Shown here piece after piece: positions 16,632 to 24,841 of a stretch of 64,000 nucleotides of DNA. The number at the start of each line of letters is the position of its first letter. Position 1 is the first letter of the stretch. The position numbers and the translations under genes were made by a program. The stretch lies in assembly GCA_005778405.1 (NCBI GenBank), contig SXOA01000065.1:1-64000 (forward strand). The letters are read 5' to 3'. The notes under the pieces were generated by a model, which saw nothing but the letters and a program-made list of their open reading frames with translations, did no database searches and had not been told where the DNA came from. The DNA is from Planctomycetaceae bacterium. GTDB lineage: Bacteria; Planctomycetota; Planctomycetia; Pirellulales; Pirellulaceae.

Positions 16632-17183
16632 TCAGCGGCCCTCCAGCGAAACAGCCTGTCGCGACTGAAGCGATTGCTGCACAGCAGCAGCCACCGCTAG
16701 AACCCGGTCCCAGTCCATCGACATCATGCCCGAAGAATCGTGTTTATCCGTCATCGCCTCTTGCGCCAGGACGCCCCGCGGCTGGCCTCCAGTATAAAGC
16801 AGCTGCATGTTTTGCTGATCGTCGGCATACGCTGCACCCGCCGAGCCGATGACGTGCAACGAGCGATAAGGATCGCCGGGAGGAAGCCGGCTCGAGTACA
16901 CCAACAGAGCCATCGCGCCTGCCGGAAAGCCAAGATGAATTTGCAGGTATCCTTCCTGCCCCACCGCGTAAACGAAGGTTGGCGATTTTCCCATCAGCCA
17001 CAGGATCACATCGATCTGCTGAAGCAGGCCCAGTGGCAGTGGTTGTGAGCCACTAGCCTCTCCCTCGGTTGCCTCCCAGTGATGAATGCGGATCAACCCC
17101 GGCTCACCCAGTTTTCCGGCCTCCAAATCCCGCTTGATGAGCTGGCGAGACGGCAACATTCGCTGGGGATTCGCAGAAGTCAC
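16632..17183 (-). CDS. Short Gfo/Idh/MocA-like protein lacking the NAD-binding domain
   Basis: 183-residue protein resembling only the C-terminal half of Gfo/Idh/MocA enzymes: M-L-P-S-R-Q-L-I-K-R-D-L-E-A-G-K-L-G-E-P-G-L-I-R-I-H-type start, then a segment with D-V-I-L-W-L-M-G and H-V-I-G-S-A-G-A-A-Y-A-D-D-Q-Q. The Rossmann fold is absent and I see no remnant upstream. It starts at GTG 17183 (ATG 17159 possible) and is immediately followed by the full-length dehydrogenase. It may be a non-catalytic partner subunit or a decayed gene. Confidence 0.68.
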   Translation of the reverse strand: MTSANPQRMLPSRQLIKRDLEAGKLGEPGLIRIHHWEATEGEASGSQPLPLGLLQQIDVILWLMGKSPTFVYAVGQEGYLQIHLGFPAGAMALLVYSSRLPPGDPYRSLHVIGSAGAAYADDQQNMQLLYTGGQPRGVLAQEAMTDKHDSSGMMSMDWDRVLAVAAAVQQSLQSRQAVSLEGR

Positions 17184-17306
17184 GACACAAGCCCGCTGCA
17201 GAGAACCAAAAGGTGGAACCAGAGAGGCACTATAACATTGCCGGTGAGCGGCGTGTGGCGACTTCCCTTCAGCCGTTGTAGAGTGATTGGTTCCATGAGG
17301 TGCCGG

Positions 17307-18080
17307 ATGATAAGTCGCTTAACGCTGTTGATCCTGATGGTCGTCGCTGGGGTGCATCCGTTGCCGGCCGAAGAAGTGGCAAAGCGCGAGGCTGTGGTTC
17401 CCGACAAGACCATCGTTCTGTTTAACGGTAAAGATCTCTCCGGTCTTACCACCTGGCTCAAAGAGACCAAGCGCGACGACCCGCGCGGAGTGTTCACAGT
17501 CAAAGATGGCCTGCTGCATCTATCCGGCGACGGCAACGGCTATGTCGCCACGGAAAAGGAATATCGCGACTACCGGCTGCTCGTGGAATACAAATGGGGA
17601 AAGAAGACGGACGGCGGGAAGTACGTCCGCAACTCGGGCATTCTTTTGCACGCTACCGGGCCGGATGGCGGCGCGGGGGGAGCGTGGCCGTCGTGCATTG
17701 AATGTCAACTGGCTCAAGGCTGCGCGGGCGACTTCATTGTCATTCGGGGCAAGGACGAAGCGGGAAAAGAGATTCCCGTGCGACTGACGGCGGAAACGGA
17801 GCTCGCGCCGGACAAGCGGCGGCATCGTTGGAAAAAAGGGGGCGAGGCCAAGACCTTTCCCACCACGCGCGGCCAGCTCTGGTGGAACAATCACGACTGG
17901 GACTTTGACGAGCTGATCGACACCCGCGGCAAGAACGATGTCGAAAGCCCGACCGGCGAGTGGAACCGGGCCGAAATCGTCTGCGCCGGCAGCAAGATCA
18001 ACGTCAGCATCAACGGCCATGTCGTCAACGAGTGCTACGATGCCTTCCCCTCCGCCGGCCGCATCCTGTTGCAGACGTAA
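17307..18080 (+). CDS. DUF1080 (3-keto-disaccharide hydrolase-like) secreted protein, prematurely terminated
   Basis: Exported concanavalin-like beta-sandwich protein; DUF1080 members include 3-keto-glycoside hydrolases/lyases. 257 residues from ATG 17307 (17295 also possible) with a signal peptide (S-R-L-T-L-L-I-L-M-V-V-A-G). Motifs: V-L-F-N-G-K-D-L-S-G-L, W-K-x-type D-G-L-L-H-L-S-G-D-G, E-Y-R-D-Y-R-L-L-V-E-Y-K-W-G, R-N-S-G-I-L-L-H and E-W-N-R-A-E-I-V-C-A-G. It stops at TAA 18078-18080 just after A-G-R-I-L-L-Q-T, yet the same frame continues G-F-E-I-W-F-R-K-F-E-I-C-P-L-K to TAA 18126-18128, exactly the conserved family ending. A GAA-to-TAA change is the simplest explanation. Confidence 0.85.
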   Translation: MISRLTLLILMVVAGVHPLPAEEVAKREAVVPDKTIVLFNGKDLSGLTTWLKETKRDDPRGVFTVKDGLLHLSGDGNGYVATEKEYRDYRLLVEYKWGKKTDGGKYVRNSGILLHATGPDGGAGGAWPSCIECQLAQGCAGDFIVIRGKDEAGKEIPVRLTAETELAPDKRRHRWKKGGEAKTFPTTRGQLWWNNHDWDFDELIDTRGKNDVESPTGEWNRAEIVCAGSKINVSINGHVVNECYDAFPSAGRILLQT

Positions 18081-18140
18081 GGGTTTGAGATTTGGTTTCG
18101 GAAGTTCGAAATCTGCCCGCTGAAGTAACACTCATCACTG

Positions 18141-18248
18141 TCAAAGAATCTTCCCAGGAATCCCGTCATCCACGCCCCCCGCTGGAATTCGTGCGGGTGT
18201 TAGCTCCTCTTCCGGAATCGGCGGCTCGTAAGGGTTGGGGGAACTCAT
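18141..18248 (-). pseudogene. N-terminal remnant of an 'NPYEPP'-type protein
   Basis: ATG 18248 opens a 35-residue frame beginning M-S-S-P-N-P-Y-E-P-P-I-P-E-E-E, a leader very common on small planctomycete membrane proteins, but it ends without any membrane helix. It follows the FHA gene on the same strand. Probably a truncated gene, possibly a chance frame. Confidence 0.3.
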
Positions 18249-18271
18249 AGAGCCGCATAGTCCCAGGCAAC

Positions 18272-18943
18272 TTACGGATTCCCAATCTGCCGCAGATATT
18301 CGGAGACGCGGGATTGCAGATCGACGATGGCTTGCCACTGGCGGACATCGAGCTGGATTCTGCTGCTCTTTCCATCCACCTGGACGGAGGCAATGAGGTT
18401 GCGCAGGCGGATGTGGAGAAAATCCAGCAGCTCCGCGAGCTGGGCGGCCTGGCCGGGAGACATCCGTTCGGGAATTTCGGGGGGCTCCAGGGCGTGGAGC
18501 GTGGCTTGCAGATCGTGGTCTTCGGTCCAGTTAAGCTCAAAGTCGAGCGACGAGGCGTGCAGCGCCTTCTCCAGCTGCTCCGGTTCCAAGGTCGCCGCTC
18601 CTGGGTCGCTGTCGTCCCCGCGCAGCCGGGCCAGGCGCTCCGCAATCTGGTCGCGCGAGCCGAACAGGATAACGCTGCGGCCAACGGAGATGATGTCGCC
18701 GTAACGCAGGATGCGGAGCTGGATATCTTCGCCGTTGACCTTGGTGCCGTTGGTGCTCCCCAGGTCCGTGATGACGAGTTGCGTATGGTCGTCTTGAATC
18801 TTGATGTGGTAGCGGCTGACGCGCTCGTCGTTGAGCTGAATGGCGTTGCCTTCCTCGCGGCCGATGGTAATCGGCAGCGGCAGGTTCTGAAAGACGCGTC
18901 CCCGATCCGCGCCATCCAGCACTCGGAGCGTGATGCCAGACAT
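18272..18943 (-). CDS. FHA domain-containing protein
   Basis: 223-residue cytoplasmic protein with an N-terminal forkhead-associated domain (about 1-95), which binds phosphothreonine peptides in Ser/Thr-kinase signalling. Key FHA residues are present: I-G-R-E-E-G-N at 27-33, V-S-R-Y-H at 42-46 and L-G-S-T-N-G-T-K-V-N at 61-70. The remaining ~125 residues are acidic and helical (E-P-P-E-I-P-E-R-M-S, then L-L-D-F-L-H-I-R-L-R-N) and match nothing I recognise. No kinase gene is adjacent. Confidence 0.92.
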   Translation of the reverse strand: MSGITLRVLDGADRGRVFQNLPLPITIGREEGNAIQLNDERVSRYHIKIQDDHTQLVITDLGSTNGTKVNGEDIQLRILRYGDIISVGRSVILFGSRDQIAERLARLRGDDSDPGAATLEPEQLEKALHASSLDFELNWTEDHDLQATLHALEPPEIPERMSPGQAAQLAELLDFLHIRLRNLIASVQVDGKSSRIQLDVRQWQAIVDLQSRVSEYLRQIGNP

Positions 18944-19065
18944 GGAAAATGCCCGAGGGGGCAGCCGTTAAGGATGTTCCGTGAAAGACTTATTATAACT
19001 ACCGCGGGGCGGAAAGGGGCGGGGTTCGGGAATCGGGGCTGGGATTGTGTCGGGACGATTGCAAG

Positions 19066-19118
19066 GCTTAGCCGCCGCGTCCACGCGGCGAATCCCCGCG
19101 TGGGCGCGGGGGCTAAGC
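19066..19118. repeat. GCTTAGCC...GGCTAAGC palindromic repeat
   Basis: Inverted arms GCTTAGCC (19066-19073) and GGCTAAGC (19111-19118) enclose a GC-rich core with its own inverted symmetry (CCGCGT-CCACGCGG ... CCCGCGTGGGCGCGG). It lies between the FHA gene and the SDR gene start and looks like a REP-type dispersed element. Confidence 0.75.
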
Positions 19119-19136
19119 TTTCTTAGGATTGTCGGT

Positions 19137-20174
19137 ATGAGCAACTTGATGCCGGACACCATCGGTTCCGAAGCCGCCTTGGACGAAGTGCTGACGCAGC
19201 CGCGGACGGAACTGGTCCAGTTCATCAAAACGCTGAAAAGCCCGCTCTTGATTCTGGGGGCCGGCGGAAAGATGGGGCCCAGCCTGGCGGTGCTGGCCAG
19301 GCGGGCGGCTGATGCGGCGGGGCATCCGCTGGAAGTGATTGCCGCCAGCCGGTTCTCGGATAGCGCCGCGCGGGACTGGCTGGAGGGGCGCGGGGTGCGA
19401 ACCGTGGTAACGGACGCCCTCCGGCGCGAGGATTTTGCGGTCCTGCCCGAGGCGGGCAACGTGATTTATCTGGTGGGCCAAAAGTTCGGCACGTCCGCGA
19501 ATCCGTCGCGCACCTGGATTACCAATACTCTTGCGCCGGCGCTAGCCGCGGAGCGGTTTCGCAGCGCGCGGATGGTGGCTCTTTCCACCGCCAATGTATA
19601 TCCTATGGCCCGCGTGGCGTCCGGAGGTTCGCGGGAAGAAGACCCGCTGACACCGCTGGGGGAATATGCCAACGCGGCTGTCGCGAGGGAACGGGTTTTC
19701 GAATATTTTTCCCAGCAGTTTGGGACGCATATGGCGATGTTGCGATTGAGCTATGCCCTCGACTTGCGGTACGGCGTGATCGCCGATCTTGGGGGAAAGG
19801 TCCTCCGTGGTGAGCCCATTCCGCTGGCGAATGGATACTTCAACGCCATTTGGCAAGCGGACGCCAACGAATTGATTCTGCGCTCGCTCGATCTGGCGGC
19901 CAGTCCCGCGGCAGCCTTTAACCTGAGTGGGCCGATGCTGGCGGTACGGGAAGTGGCGGAGCGGCTGGGGAAACTCTTGCAGCGAAAGCCGGTCTTCGAA
20001 GGAAGTGAATCCGAAACGGCGCTCGTCTGCGATACCTCGCGCCTGGACCGCTTGCTGGGTGCGCCCGCGACACCCTTGGAGACAGTCTTGCGATGGACTG
20101 CTCACTGGGTAAGCCGCGGCGGCCGCTCGCTCGACAAACCGACTCATTTTGAGACGAGAGACGGCACCTACTAA
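19137..20174 (+). CDS. NAD-dependent epimerase/dehydratase-like (SDR) protein with altered active site
   Basis: 345-residue extended-SDR relative. The dinucleotide motif is present in variant form (L-G-A-G-G-K-M-G-P at 40-48), followed by G-N-V-I-Y-L-V-G near 107 and A-L-S-T-A-N-V-Y-P at 148-156 with the active-site Ser/Thr. The usual Y-x-x-x-K reads Y-A-N-A-A (177-181), so the catalytic Lys is Ala. The rest resembles UDP-sugar epimerases (N-x-x-W-Q-A-D-A-N-E near 235). Start ATG 19137 has AGGA nine bases upstream; a longer frame to 19047 runs into the palindromic repeat. Function could be redox-inactive binding or chemistry with another base. Confidence 0.82.
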   Translation: MSNLMPDTIGSEAALDEVLTQPRTELVQFIKTLKSPLLILGAGGKMGPSLAVLARRAADAAGHPLEVIAASRFSDSAARDWLEGRGVRTVVTDALRREDFAVLPEAGNVIYLVGQKFGTSANPSRTWITNTLAPALAAERFRSARMVALSTANVYPMARVASGGSREEDPLTPLGEYANAAVARERVFEYFSQQFGTHMAMLRLSYALDLRYGVIADLGGKVLRGEPIPLANGYFNAIWQADANELILRSLDLAASPAAAFNLSGPMLAVREVAERLGKLLQRKPVFEGSESETALVCDTSRLDRLLGAPATPLETVLRWTAHWVSRGGRSLDKPTHFETRDGTY

Positions 20175-20408
20175 TAAGTAGTGTTTGTAAAGTGCCTGAC
20201 GCAAGTGACAAGGCCGCCCGAAAAGTTCATTAACTGTTCACTTCCTTGCTTGCGGGTGGGGCAATGCCGATACAACTTAATCCCGTTAGATCTAGCCGGG
20301 GCATGGACGATCGCGGCATACATTGGCACACCAATTGCTCCGCCCACCCCATAAAGTGTGAGAAAAAACATTTGCCCTCTCTTCCGAAACAGCATAGAAT
20401 TTCACACT

Positions 20409-20807
20409 ATGGCAAACTTCAAGGCGATTATCACTGTAGTCACCTTGCTTGCTGTTGCGGCCAATTCGGCCGTCGGCGCAGTCCCCCGCTGCTGCCTGAA
20501 ACAGGCTGACCCACGCTGCCAGACGACTGTCGCCGCTAATACGCAGCACTCTTGTTGTGTCGATAACCCGACGAAGCAAGCGCTTTCGCAGTCTCCGTCT
20601 TGCTGCTGCGTTGAAGGATCGCGGCCATTCGCGATGCCGGGGGAAAGGCTGCGACGCCCCAGCGATGATCAGCAGTTGTATGTAGAATTGCGCTCGCCAA
20701 ATGTTTGGTTCCAGGTTCTGTCCCTTCTTAATCTCAATTATTCGTCGGACGGTTCTTCGATCTCCGGCCCTCTGCTTCTGGCACTCTACTGTATTTGGCT
20801 GAAATGA
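20409..20807 (+). CDS. Small secreted cysteine-rich protein
   Basis: 132-residue protein with a signal peptide (M-A-N-F-K-A-I-I-T-V-V-T-L-L, cleavage near S-A-V-G-A). The mature N-terminal part has eight Cys in clusters (CC 28-29, C37, CC 49-50, CCC 65-67), suggesting metal binding or disulfides in the periplasm. A hydrophobic patch (W-F-Q-V-L-S-L-L-N-L) and a final helix (P-L-L-L-A-L-Y-C-I-W-L) follow. No family recognised; local composition is noticeably more AT-rich than the neighbours. It is followed by another small secreted protein with paired Cys. Confidence 0.6.
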   Translation: MANFKAIITVVTLLAVAANSAVGAVPRCCLKQADPRCQTTVAANTQHSCCVDNPTKQALSQSPSCCCVEGSRPFAMPGERLRRPSDDQQLYVELRSPNVWFQVLSLLNLNYSSDGSSISGPLLLALYCIWLK

Positions 20808-20977
20808 CGACGAGCTGCCGAATGCCGCATCGTTACAGACTTAGCCAAATCTAGTAAGAGCTGCATGCTCTTGAAGCGTTTTCGCAGTAAGCGAAATAAC
20901 CTGGGCGCAAGTTTTGCGACGCTCAGGCGTGATTCGATTCGTTGTTTTTCTTTACACTTCTCACACAAAGGTCATAT

Positions 20978-21532
20978 ATGAACAAGTTATCACAAATGTC
21001 GATTTTAGTGGGCATGGTTCTGGCGATTCTGCCAAACATCGCCTGGGGACAAGGTTCTACGTTTCGAGATGCAGGCGCCAAAATTCGCGGCGATGCGTAT
21101 TGGCCGAGTCGGGCGACGACGCGGTACATGGAGGGGGCGCGAAGCTATGCCAGGGACTTCCAGACCTACGTCACGACGAACCCCAGTCCCGAGCCGTCCG
21201 TCGTCAAGGAAGTCAACGTGGAACTGAGCCGCTACCTGAGCGAATCCAAGAAGCACCTGGCAACCATGAAAAAGGATTTCGCGACGGACAAGGAAACCGT
21301 GGCGGCCATCGAGAGCATTGAAAAGGACCTGGCAGCGGCCGTAGAGAGCCACACGGCCATGATCGAATGCTGCGCGAATGAGAAGTTCGACAAGATCGCC
21401 GGAATGGCGTGCTGCAAGGACTTGGTCAAGCAGCTCGACAAAATCCATGCCGACCATCAGAAACTCATGCAGAAGCTGAGCGGCAAGCCGGCTGCTCCTG
21501 CCGCTACGAAATCGCCGGCGCCAATGAAGTAG
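20978..21532 (+). CDS. Secreted helical protein with paired cysteines
   Basis: 184-residue exported protein of unknown function. Signal peptide M-N-K-L-S-Q-M-S-I-L-V-G-M-V-L, cleavage after A-W-G. The mature part is nearly all alpha-helix, rich in Lys and Glu, with two CC pairs (131-132 and 145-146) next to His residues (H125, H158, H160), a possible metal site. It ends in an Ala/Pro/Lys tail (K-P-A-A-P-A-A-T-K-S-P). Start ATG 20978 is preceded by AAGG at a suitable distance. A strong terminator lies about 70 bp downstream. Confidence 0.68.
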   Translation: MNKLSQMSILVGMVLAILPNIAWGQGSTFRDAGAKIRGDAYWPSRATTRYMEGARSYARDFQTYVTTNPSPEPSVVKEVNVELSRYLSESKKHLATMKKDFATDKETVAAIESIEKDLAAAVESHTAMIECCANEKFDKIAGMACCKDLVKQLDKIHADHQKLMQKLSGKPAAPAATKSPAPMK

Positions 21533-21601
21533 TATCCATCGACGCACTTTGAGACTTGAGACACCGCGTACTAAGTGCAGAGTGCAGAGTCCAAGAAACA
21601 A

Positions 21602-21633
21602 AGCCGCCCGGAGAATTGCTTCTCCGGGCGGCT
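21602..21633. terminator. Strong hairpin terminator between convergent genes
   Basis: A 14-bp perfect stem, AGCCGCCCGGAGAA / TTCTCCGGGCGGCT, with loop TTGC lies between the plus-strand secreted protein and the minus-strand porin gene. The right side is followed by TTGATTTC. Likely bidirectional. Confidence 0.85.
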
Positions 21634-21662
21634 GTTGATTTCAGTCTTAGCCCAAATACTGG

Positions 21663-21696
21663 ACCCTCACCCCGGCACTCTCCCCAGGGGAGAGGG
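21663..21696. repeat. CCCTCACCCC...TCCCCAGGGGAGAGGG dispersed repeat
   Basis: Intergenic copy of the family seen at 1-24 and 39261-39294: an A-C-C-C-T-C-A-C-C-C-C-G-G lead followed by a CTCTCCCC/GGGGAGAG palindrome. It lies nine bases past the porin stop. Confidence 0.8.
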
Positions 21697-21704
21697 GGCG
21701 GAGG

Positions 21705-23156
21705 TTAGTACGTCCAGACGAGGTCGAAGGAGAGGACCTGCTGGTGGTTTCTCAGGCCGTCATCGAAGGGACGCAGGCCACCCTGGTTGTTCACCTTGCC
21801 GTCATACACATCGGCGATGAAAGCGGCCCGGCCGTAGAGGTTGGGGGTGAAGTAGTACTTCGGCCCAATCGCGAACCGGTGGAAGCTGCCGTCATAACCG
21901 CTGCGGGCCAGCGACAAGCCGCGAGCGTTCGGGCTTCCCAGCGAGGGGAGCAAGCCGCCGACGCGGAATCCACCCTGGTCGCGGAACCATTCATAGCCCA
22001 TGCCCCACTGGCAGCGGCAGGTCATGTTCCAGTAATACCAGGCGGCGAAGCTATACCACTTGGCCGACCGGCCGGCGACCACCGCATCAGCCTGGGTGCC
22101 GAAGTCCGACTCCAGGACAAGCATCCGGTCATCAGAGATCTTGTTGCTGTAGACCAAGGTCTGCAGGAAGCGGTTGGTATACCCCAGACCATTCAGGCCG
22201 GAGGGATTCACGCCGGAAAAGTTCACCTCAGGACCGAAGACGCCGACCCACGCCAGAGACCGCTGTTCGTCGATGGTATAGGTCGCGTTCAGCAGGCCAC
22301 CCGCGTGCGGGTTGCCGACATTGTCGCTAGAGTCCCAACCGTGGGTGATCCCACCACCGATAATCAGGTCATCGCTGGCTTTGTAGTTGGCCCAGATGCC
22401 GGTGTGAGTGAAAGGCTGGCCGTACTGGTACATGTACGGGATGAAACTGAAAAAGTTGTTGCCTTGACCGACGGTGTGGTAGCCGACTGGCGAGATGAAG
22501 CGGCCAATTTTGATACTCAGATCGTTGTAGGCGAGTTCGCCGTAGATGGCCGGAACGGCCACGCCGTAGAACTGCTGGTTGTCCCAGCTCGTCTCGAAAC
22601 CGGCCGAGGTGTCCCAGCGGTAGTTGGTTCCATACAGAGTGTCAATCCGCCAGCCAAGAGCCGTGCCGCAACCTTCGTTATCCGCTGCTTTGCCGGCATA
22701 GAAGTAAATTTCATTCATCTGGTATTCGTTGGCCCGGTCGGTCCAGGTGAGTGGGCCGTTGAATTTGTCCACGGGCTGGTAGGGATTCCAGACGTAGCTC
22801 TGGGCGATGTAGCCGCCAGCGGAAATGCCGCGCGACGAAAAGAAGCAGCGATCGCTCAGGCTATGAGCTTCGCCCAAATCCTCGAGCGCACACCCGCACG
22901 GCCAGCGGCGGTAGCAGCAGCTATCACAGCTGTCGTCGCAAACCGGTGTACCATCGCAGACGGGCGCCTGCACCGACCCGGACACAGGTGTCACAGTCTG
23001 GTCGCTGGGGGAACCCTGGGGTTGGTCTGCATCGGTGAGGAAATACGAACCCGAGCCCTCCCCCGAGGACTGAGTTTCCGACGATTGTGCCCAGGCAACC
23101 GCCGGGCAAAGCGCGCACAGCGCGGCCACGAAGACGTGGCGGTAGGCGATTCTCAT
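21705..23156 (-). CDS. Outer-membrane beta-barrel porin (BBP2/OmpL-like)
   Basis: 483-residue outer-membrane protein resembling putative beta-barrel porin-2. ATG 23156 gives a standard signal peptide (V-F-V-A-A-L-C-A-L-C-P-A-V-A-W-A-Q). A low-complexity Ser/Gln region and a Cys-rich patch (C-D-D-S-C-D-S-C-C-Y) come before the barrel. Barrel strands alternate aromatic and polar residues: I-S-A-G-G-Y-I-A-Q-S-Y-V-W-N-P, G-R-F-I-S-P-V-G-Y-H-T-V, then Y-Y-W-N-M-T-C-R-C-Q-W-G. It ends with V-W-T-Y, fitting the aromatic C-terminus of BamA substrates. AAGGAAG upstream of the ATG is a fair ribosome site. Likely a general porin; cargo unknown. Confidence 0.88.
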   Translation of the reverse strand: MRIAYRHVFVAALCALCPAVAWAQSSETQSSGEGSGSYFLTDADQPQGSPSDQTVTPVSGSVQAPVCDGTPVCDDSCDSCCYRRWPCGCALEDLGEAHSLSDRCFFSSRGISAGGYIAQSYVWNPYQPVDKFNGPLTWTDRANEYQMNEIYFYAGKAADNEGCGTALGWRIDTLYGTNYRWDTSAGFETSWDNQQFYGVAVPAIYGELAYNDLSIKIGRFISPVGYHTVGQGNNFFSFIPYMYQYGQPFTHTGIWANYKASDDLIIGGGITHGWDSSDNVGNPHAGGLLNATYTIDEQRSLAWVGVFGPEVNFSGVNPSGLNGLGYTNRFLQTLVYSNKISDDRMLVLESDFGTQADAVVAGRSAKWYSFAAWYYWNMTCRCQWGMGYEWFRDQGGFRVGGLLPSLGSPNARGLSLARSGYDGSFHRFAIGPKYYFTPNLYGRAAFIADVYDGKVNNQGGLRPFDDGLRNHQQVLSFDLVWTY

Positions 23157-23506
23157 TTGCCAACTTCCTTGTCTCAAAGATTTGTGGGGCGGTGAGTAGA
23201 CCGCTAGCTCCAGCGCGAAACGCAACCAAAGCACTCAAAACGGAGATACCTGGCGCAACCACCACCCGCAGCACTCTTCCGCCTACGAAATTCCAAGGTG
23301 GCGCGACGTTCTCCGTTACCTATTCGTGCCTGCAGGGACAACTCCATGAAATTACCGCTGCCACGGTAAAAATCCTTCCCAACCGGTAGAGTTACCCAAT
23401 CCAATTGCTAGCACTCTCCGCCACAATGCGACCGGGGTGAGGCAGCCGAAAAAGGCTGGCCGTGAGCTAAACTAAGGAGACTTCCTCCTGCCATTGGTGC
23501 GTCCCC
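23157..23506. other. 350-bp divergent intergenic region
   Basis: Separates the porin (minus) from the PQQ-propeller gene (plus) and must carry both promoters. No convincing -35/-10 boxes, operator palindrome, RNA gene or repeat was recognised. Confidence 0.35.
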
Positions 23507-24838
23507 ATGCGTATGGATTATCTCGTTGGATTTCTGCCCCTATCGGCGCTGTTATTCTTGGCCGTGCCGACTGGTGCGCAGGACTGGCCGCAGTTCCGCG
23601 GGCCGAGCGGAGACGGCTGCGCAGTGGCCAAGAACTTGCCCGAGCGGTGGGGTGGATTTCATGCCCCAACCTGGCAAACAGACATTTCCGGCAGTGGCTG
23701 GTCGTCGCCAATTGTGGTGGCAGGCCGAATCTGGCTCACTAGCGCGCAGCAGACAGCTCTTGATGAGAAAGGGCGGGAGAAAAAGCTGGCCGCCAATCCG
23801 ATCCTGACGCCGGATTTTCAAACGCATGCTTCGGTCACGCTCTCGGCTATTGAGCTCGATGCCGGTTCGGGAAAGATCTTACGGAAACTGGAGCTATTTA
23901 CCGCGGACGATCCCAAGCCGATTCACGCTCAGAACACCTACGCTTCGCCGACCGCCGTCAGCGACGGCGAGCGTTTGTTCTGTCACTTCGGCTCGTTGGG
24001 AACGGTCTGCGTTGAAAAGAAGAGTGGCAAGGTGCTTTGGAAGGAAATCTTACCGGTGGACGATATCACCGGTCCCGGCGGATCTCCCGTGCTCTGGAAG
24101 GACAAGCTCATTTTCGCCTGCGATGGCGCTGACAAGCAATTTGTCATCGCCCTTGATAAGCTCACGGGTAGAGAATCCTGGCGCAGCAGCCGTCCTCCCA
24201 TTGATGCCGACGACGACAAGCTGCGCCGCGCCTTCAGCACGCCGCTGGTGATTACGCATGCCGGCAAGGAGCAGCTGATCGTCCCAGGGGCACAGTGGGT
24301 CTGCTCCTATGAACCGGCGACGGGGAAGGAAATCTGGCGAGCCAGTTTTGGCGCGGGGCATGCGGTGGTGCCGCGGCCCGTGTTCCAGGACGGACTCGTC
24401 TATATTTGCACTGGCTTTATGAAGCCTGAACTATGGGCGATCAAAGTGGATGGTTCAGGGGACGTGACCGACTCTCACGTCGTTTGGACGTTTGAAAAGC
24501 AAGTTCCCGAAATCTCTTCGCCGCTCGTCTCGAGGAGCGAAGTCTATTTCGTCTCGTCCAAAGGGGTAGCCACTTGTCTCGACGCTAAGACCGGCGAACA
24601 GTTGTGGCAACATCGCTTGGGAGGCAACTTTGCGGCCAGCCCCTTGCTGGCGGATGGAAAGCTCTACTTCACTAGCCAGGAAGGGATCACTATCGTGCTC
24701 ATGCCGGGGCGCGCGTATGAAGAAGTGGCCCGCAACCAGCTTTTTGGGCAAACACTGGCCTCGCTGGCGATTGCCGGTGATTCGCTGCTCATTCGGACGC
24801 AGTCGCAGTTGTTCTGCATCCGAAAGTCTGGGCCGTAG
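23507..24838 (+). CDS. PQQ-binding-like beta-propeller repeat protein, secreted
   Basis: 443-residue exported propeller. A signal peptide (L-S-A-L-L-F-L-A-V-P-T-G-A-Q) precedes D-W-P-Q-F-R-G-P-S-G-D-G, the standard opening of planctomycete PQQ-like outer-membrane assembly-like (BamB-like) propellers. Repeated blade motifs end in A-x-D-x-x-T-G-x-x-x-W, e.g. D-K-L-T-G-R-E-S-W-R near 225, P-A-T-G-K-E-I-W-R-A near 268 and D-A-K-T-G-E-Q-L-W-Q-H near 365. No quinoprotein catalytic residues are evident, so scaffold or binding function is more likely than dehydrogenase. Confidence 0.88.
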   Translation: MRMDYLVGFLPLSALLFLAVPTGAQDWPQFRGPSGDGCAVAKNLPERWGGFHAPTWQTDISGSGWSSPIVVAGRIWLTSAQQTALDEKGREKKLAANPILTPDFQTHASVTLSAIELDAGSGKILRKLELFTADDPKPIHAQNTYASPTAVSDGERLFCHFGSLGTVCVEKKSGKVLWKEILPVDDITGPGGSPVLWKDKLIFACDGADKQFVIALDKLTGRESWRSSRPPIDADDDKLRRAFSTPLVITHAGKEQLIVPGAQWVCSYEPATGKEIWRASFGAGHAVVPRPVFQDGLVYICTGFMKPELWAIKVDGSGDVTDSHVVWTFEKQVPEISSPLVSRSEVYFVSSKGVATCLDAKTGEQLWQHRLGGNFAASPLLADGKLYFTSQEGITIVLMPGRAYEEVARNQLFGQTLASLAIAGDSLLIRTQSQLFCIRKSGP

Positions 24839-24841
24839 TCG

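Noticed and set aside
6044-18128. Stop-codon reassignment to explain the in-frame TAG and TAA
   Set aside because: TAG and TAA both terminate intact genes in this window (for example at 4139, 63448 and 33168), so the interrupted genes are better explained by mutation or sequence error.
20171-20395. 74-codon minus-strand frame with a hydrophobic start
   Set aside because: No good ribosome site, no family, and it lies in an AT-richer gap where chance frames are likely.
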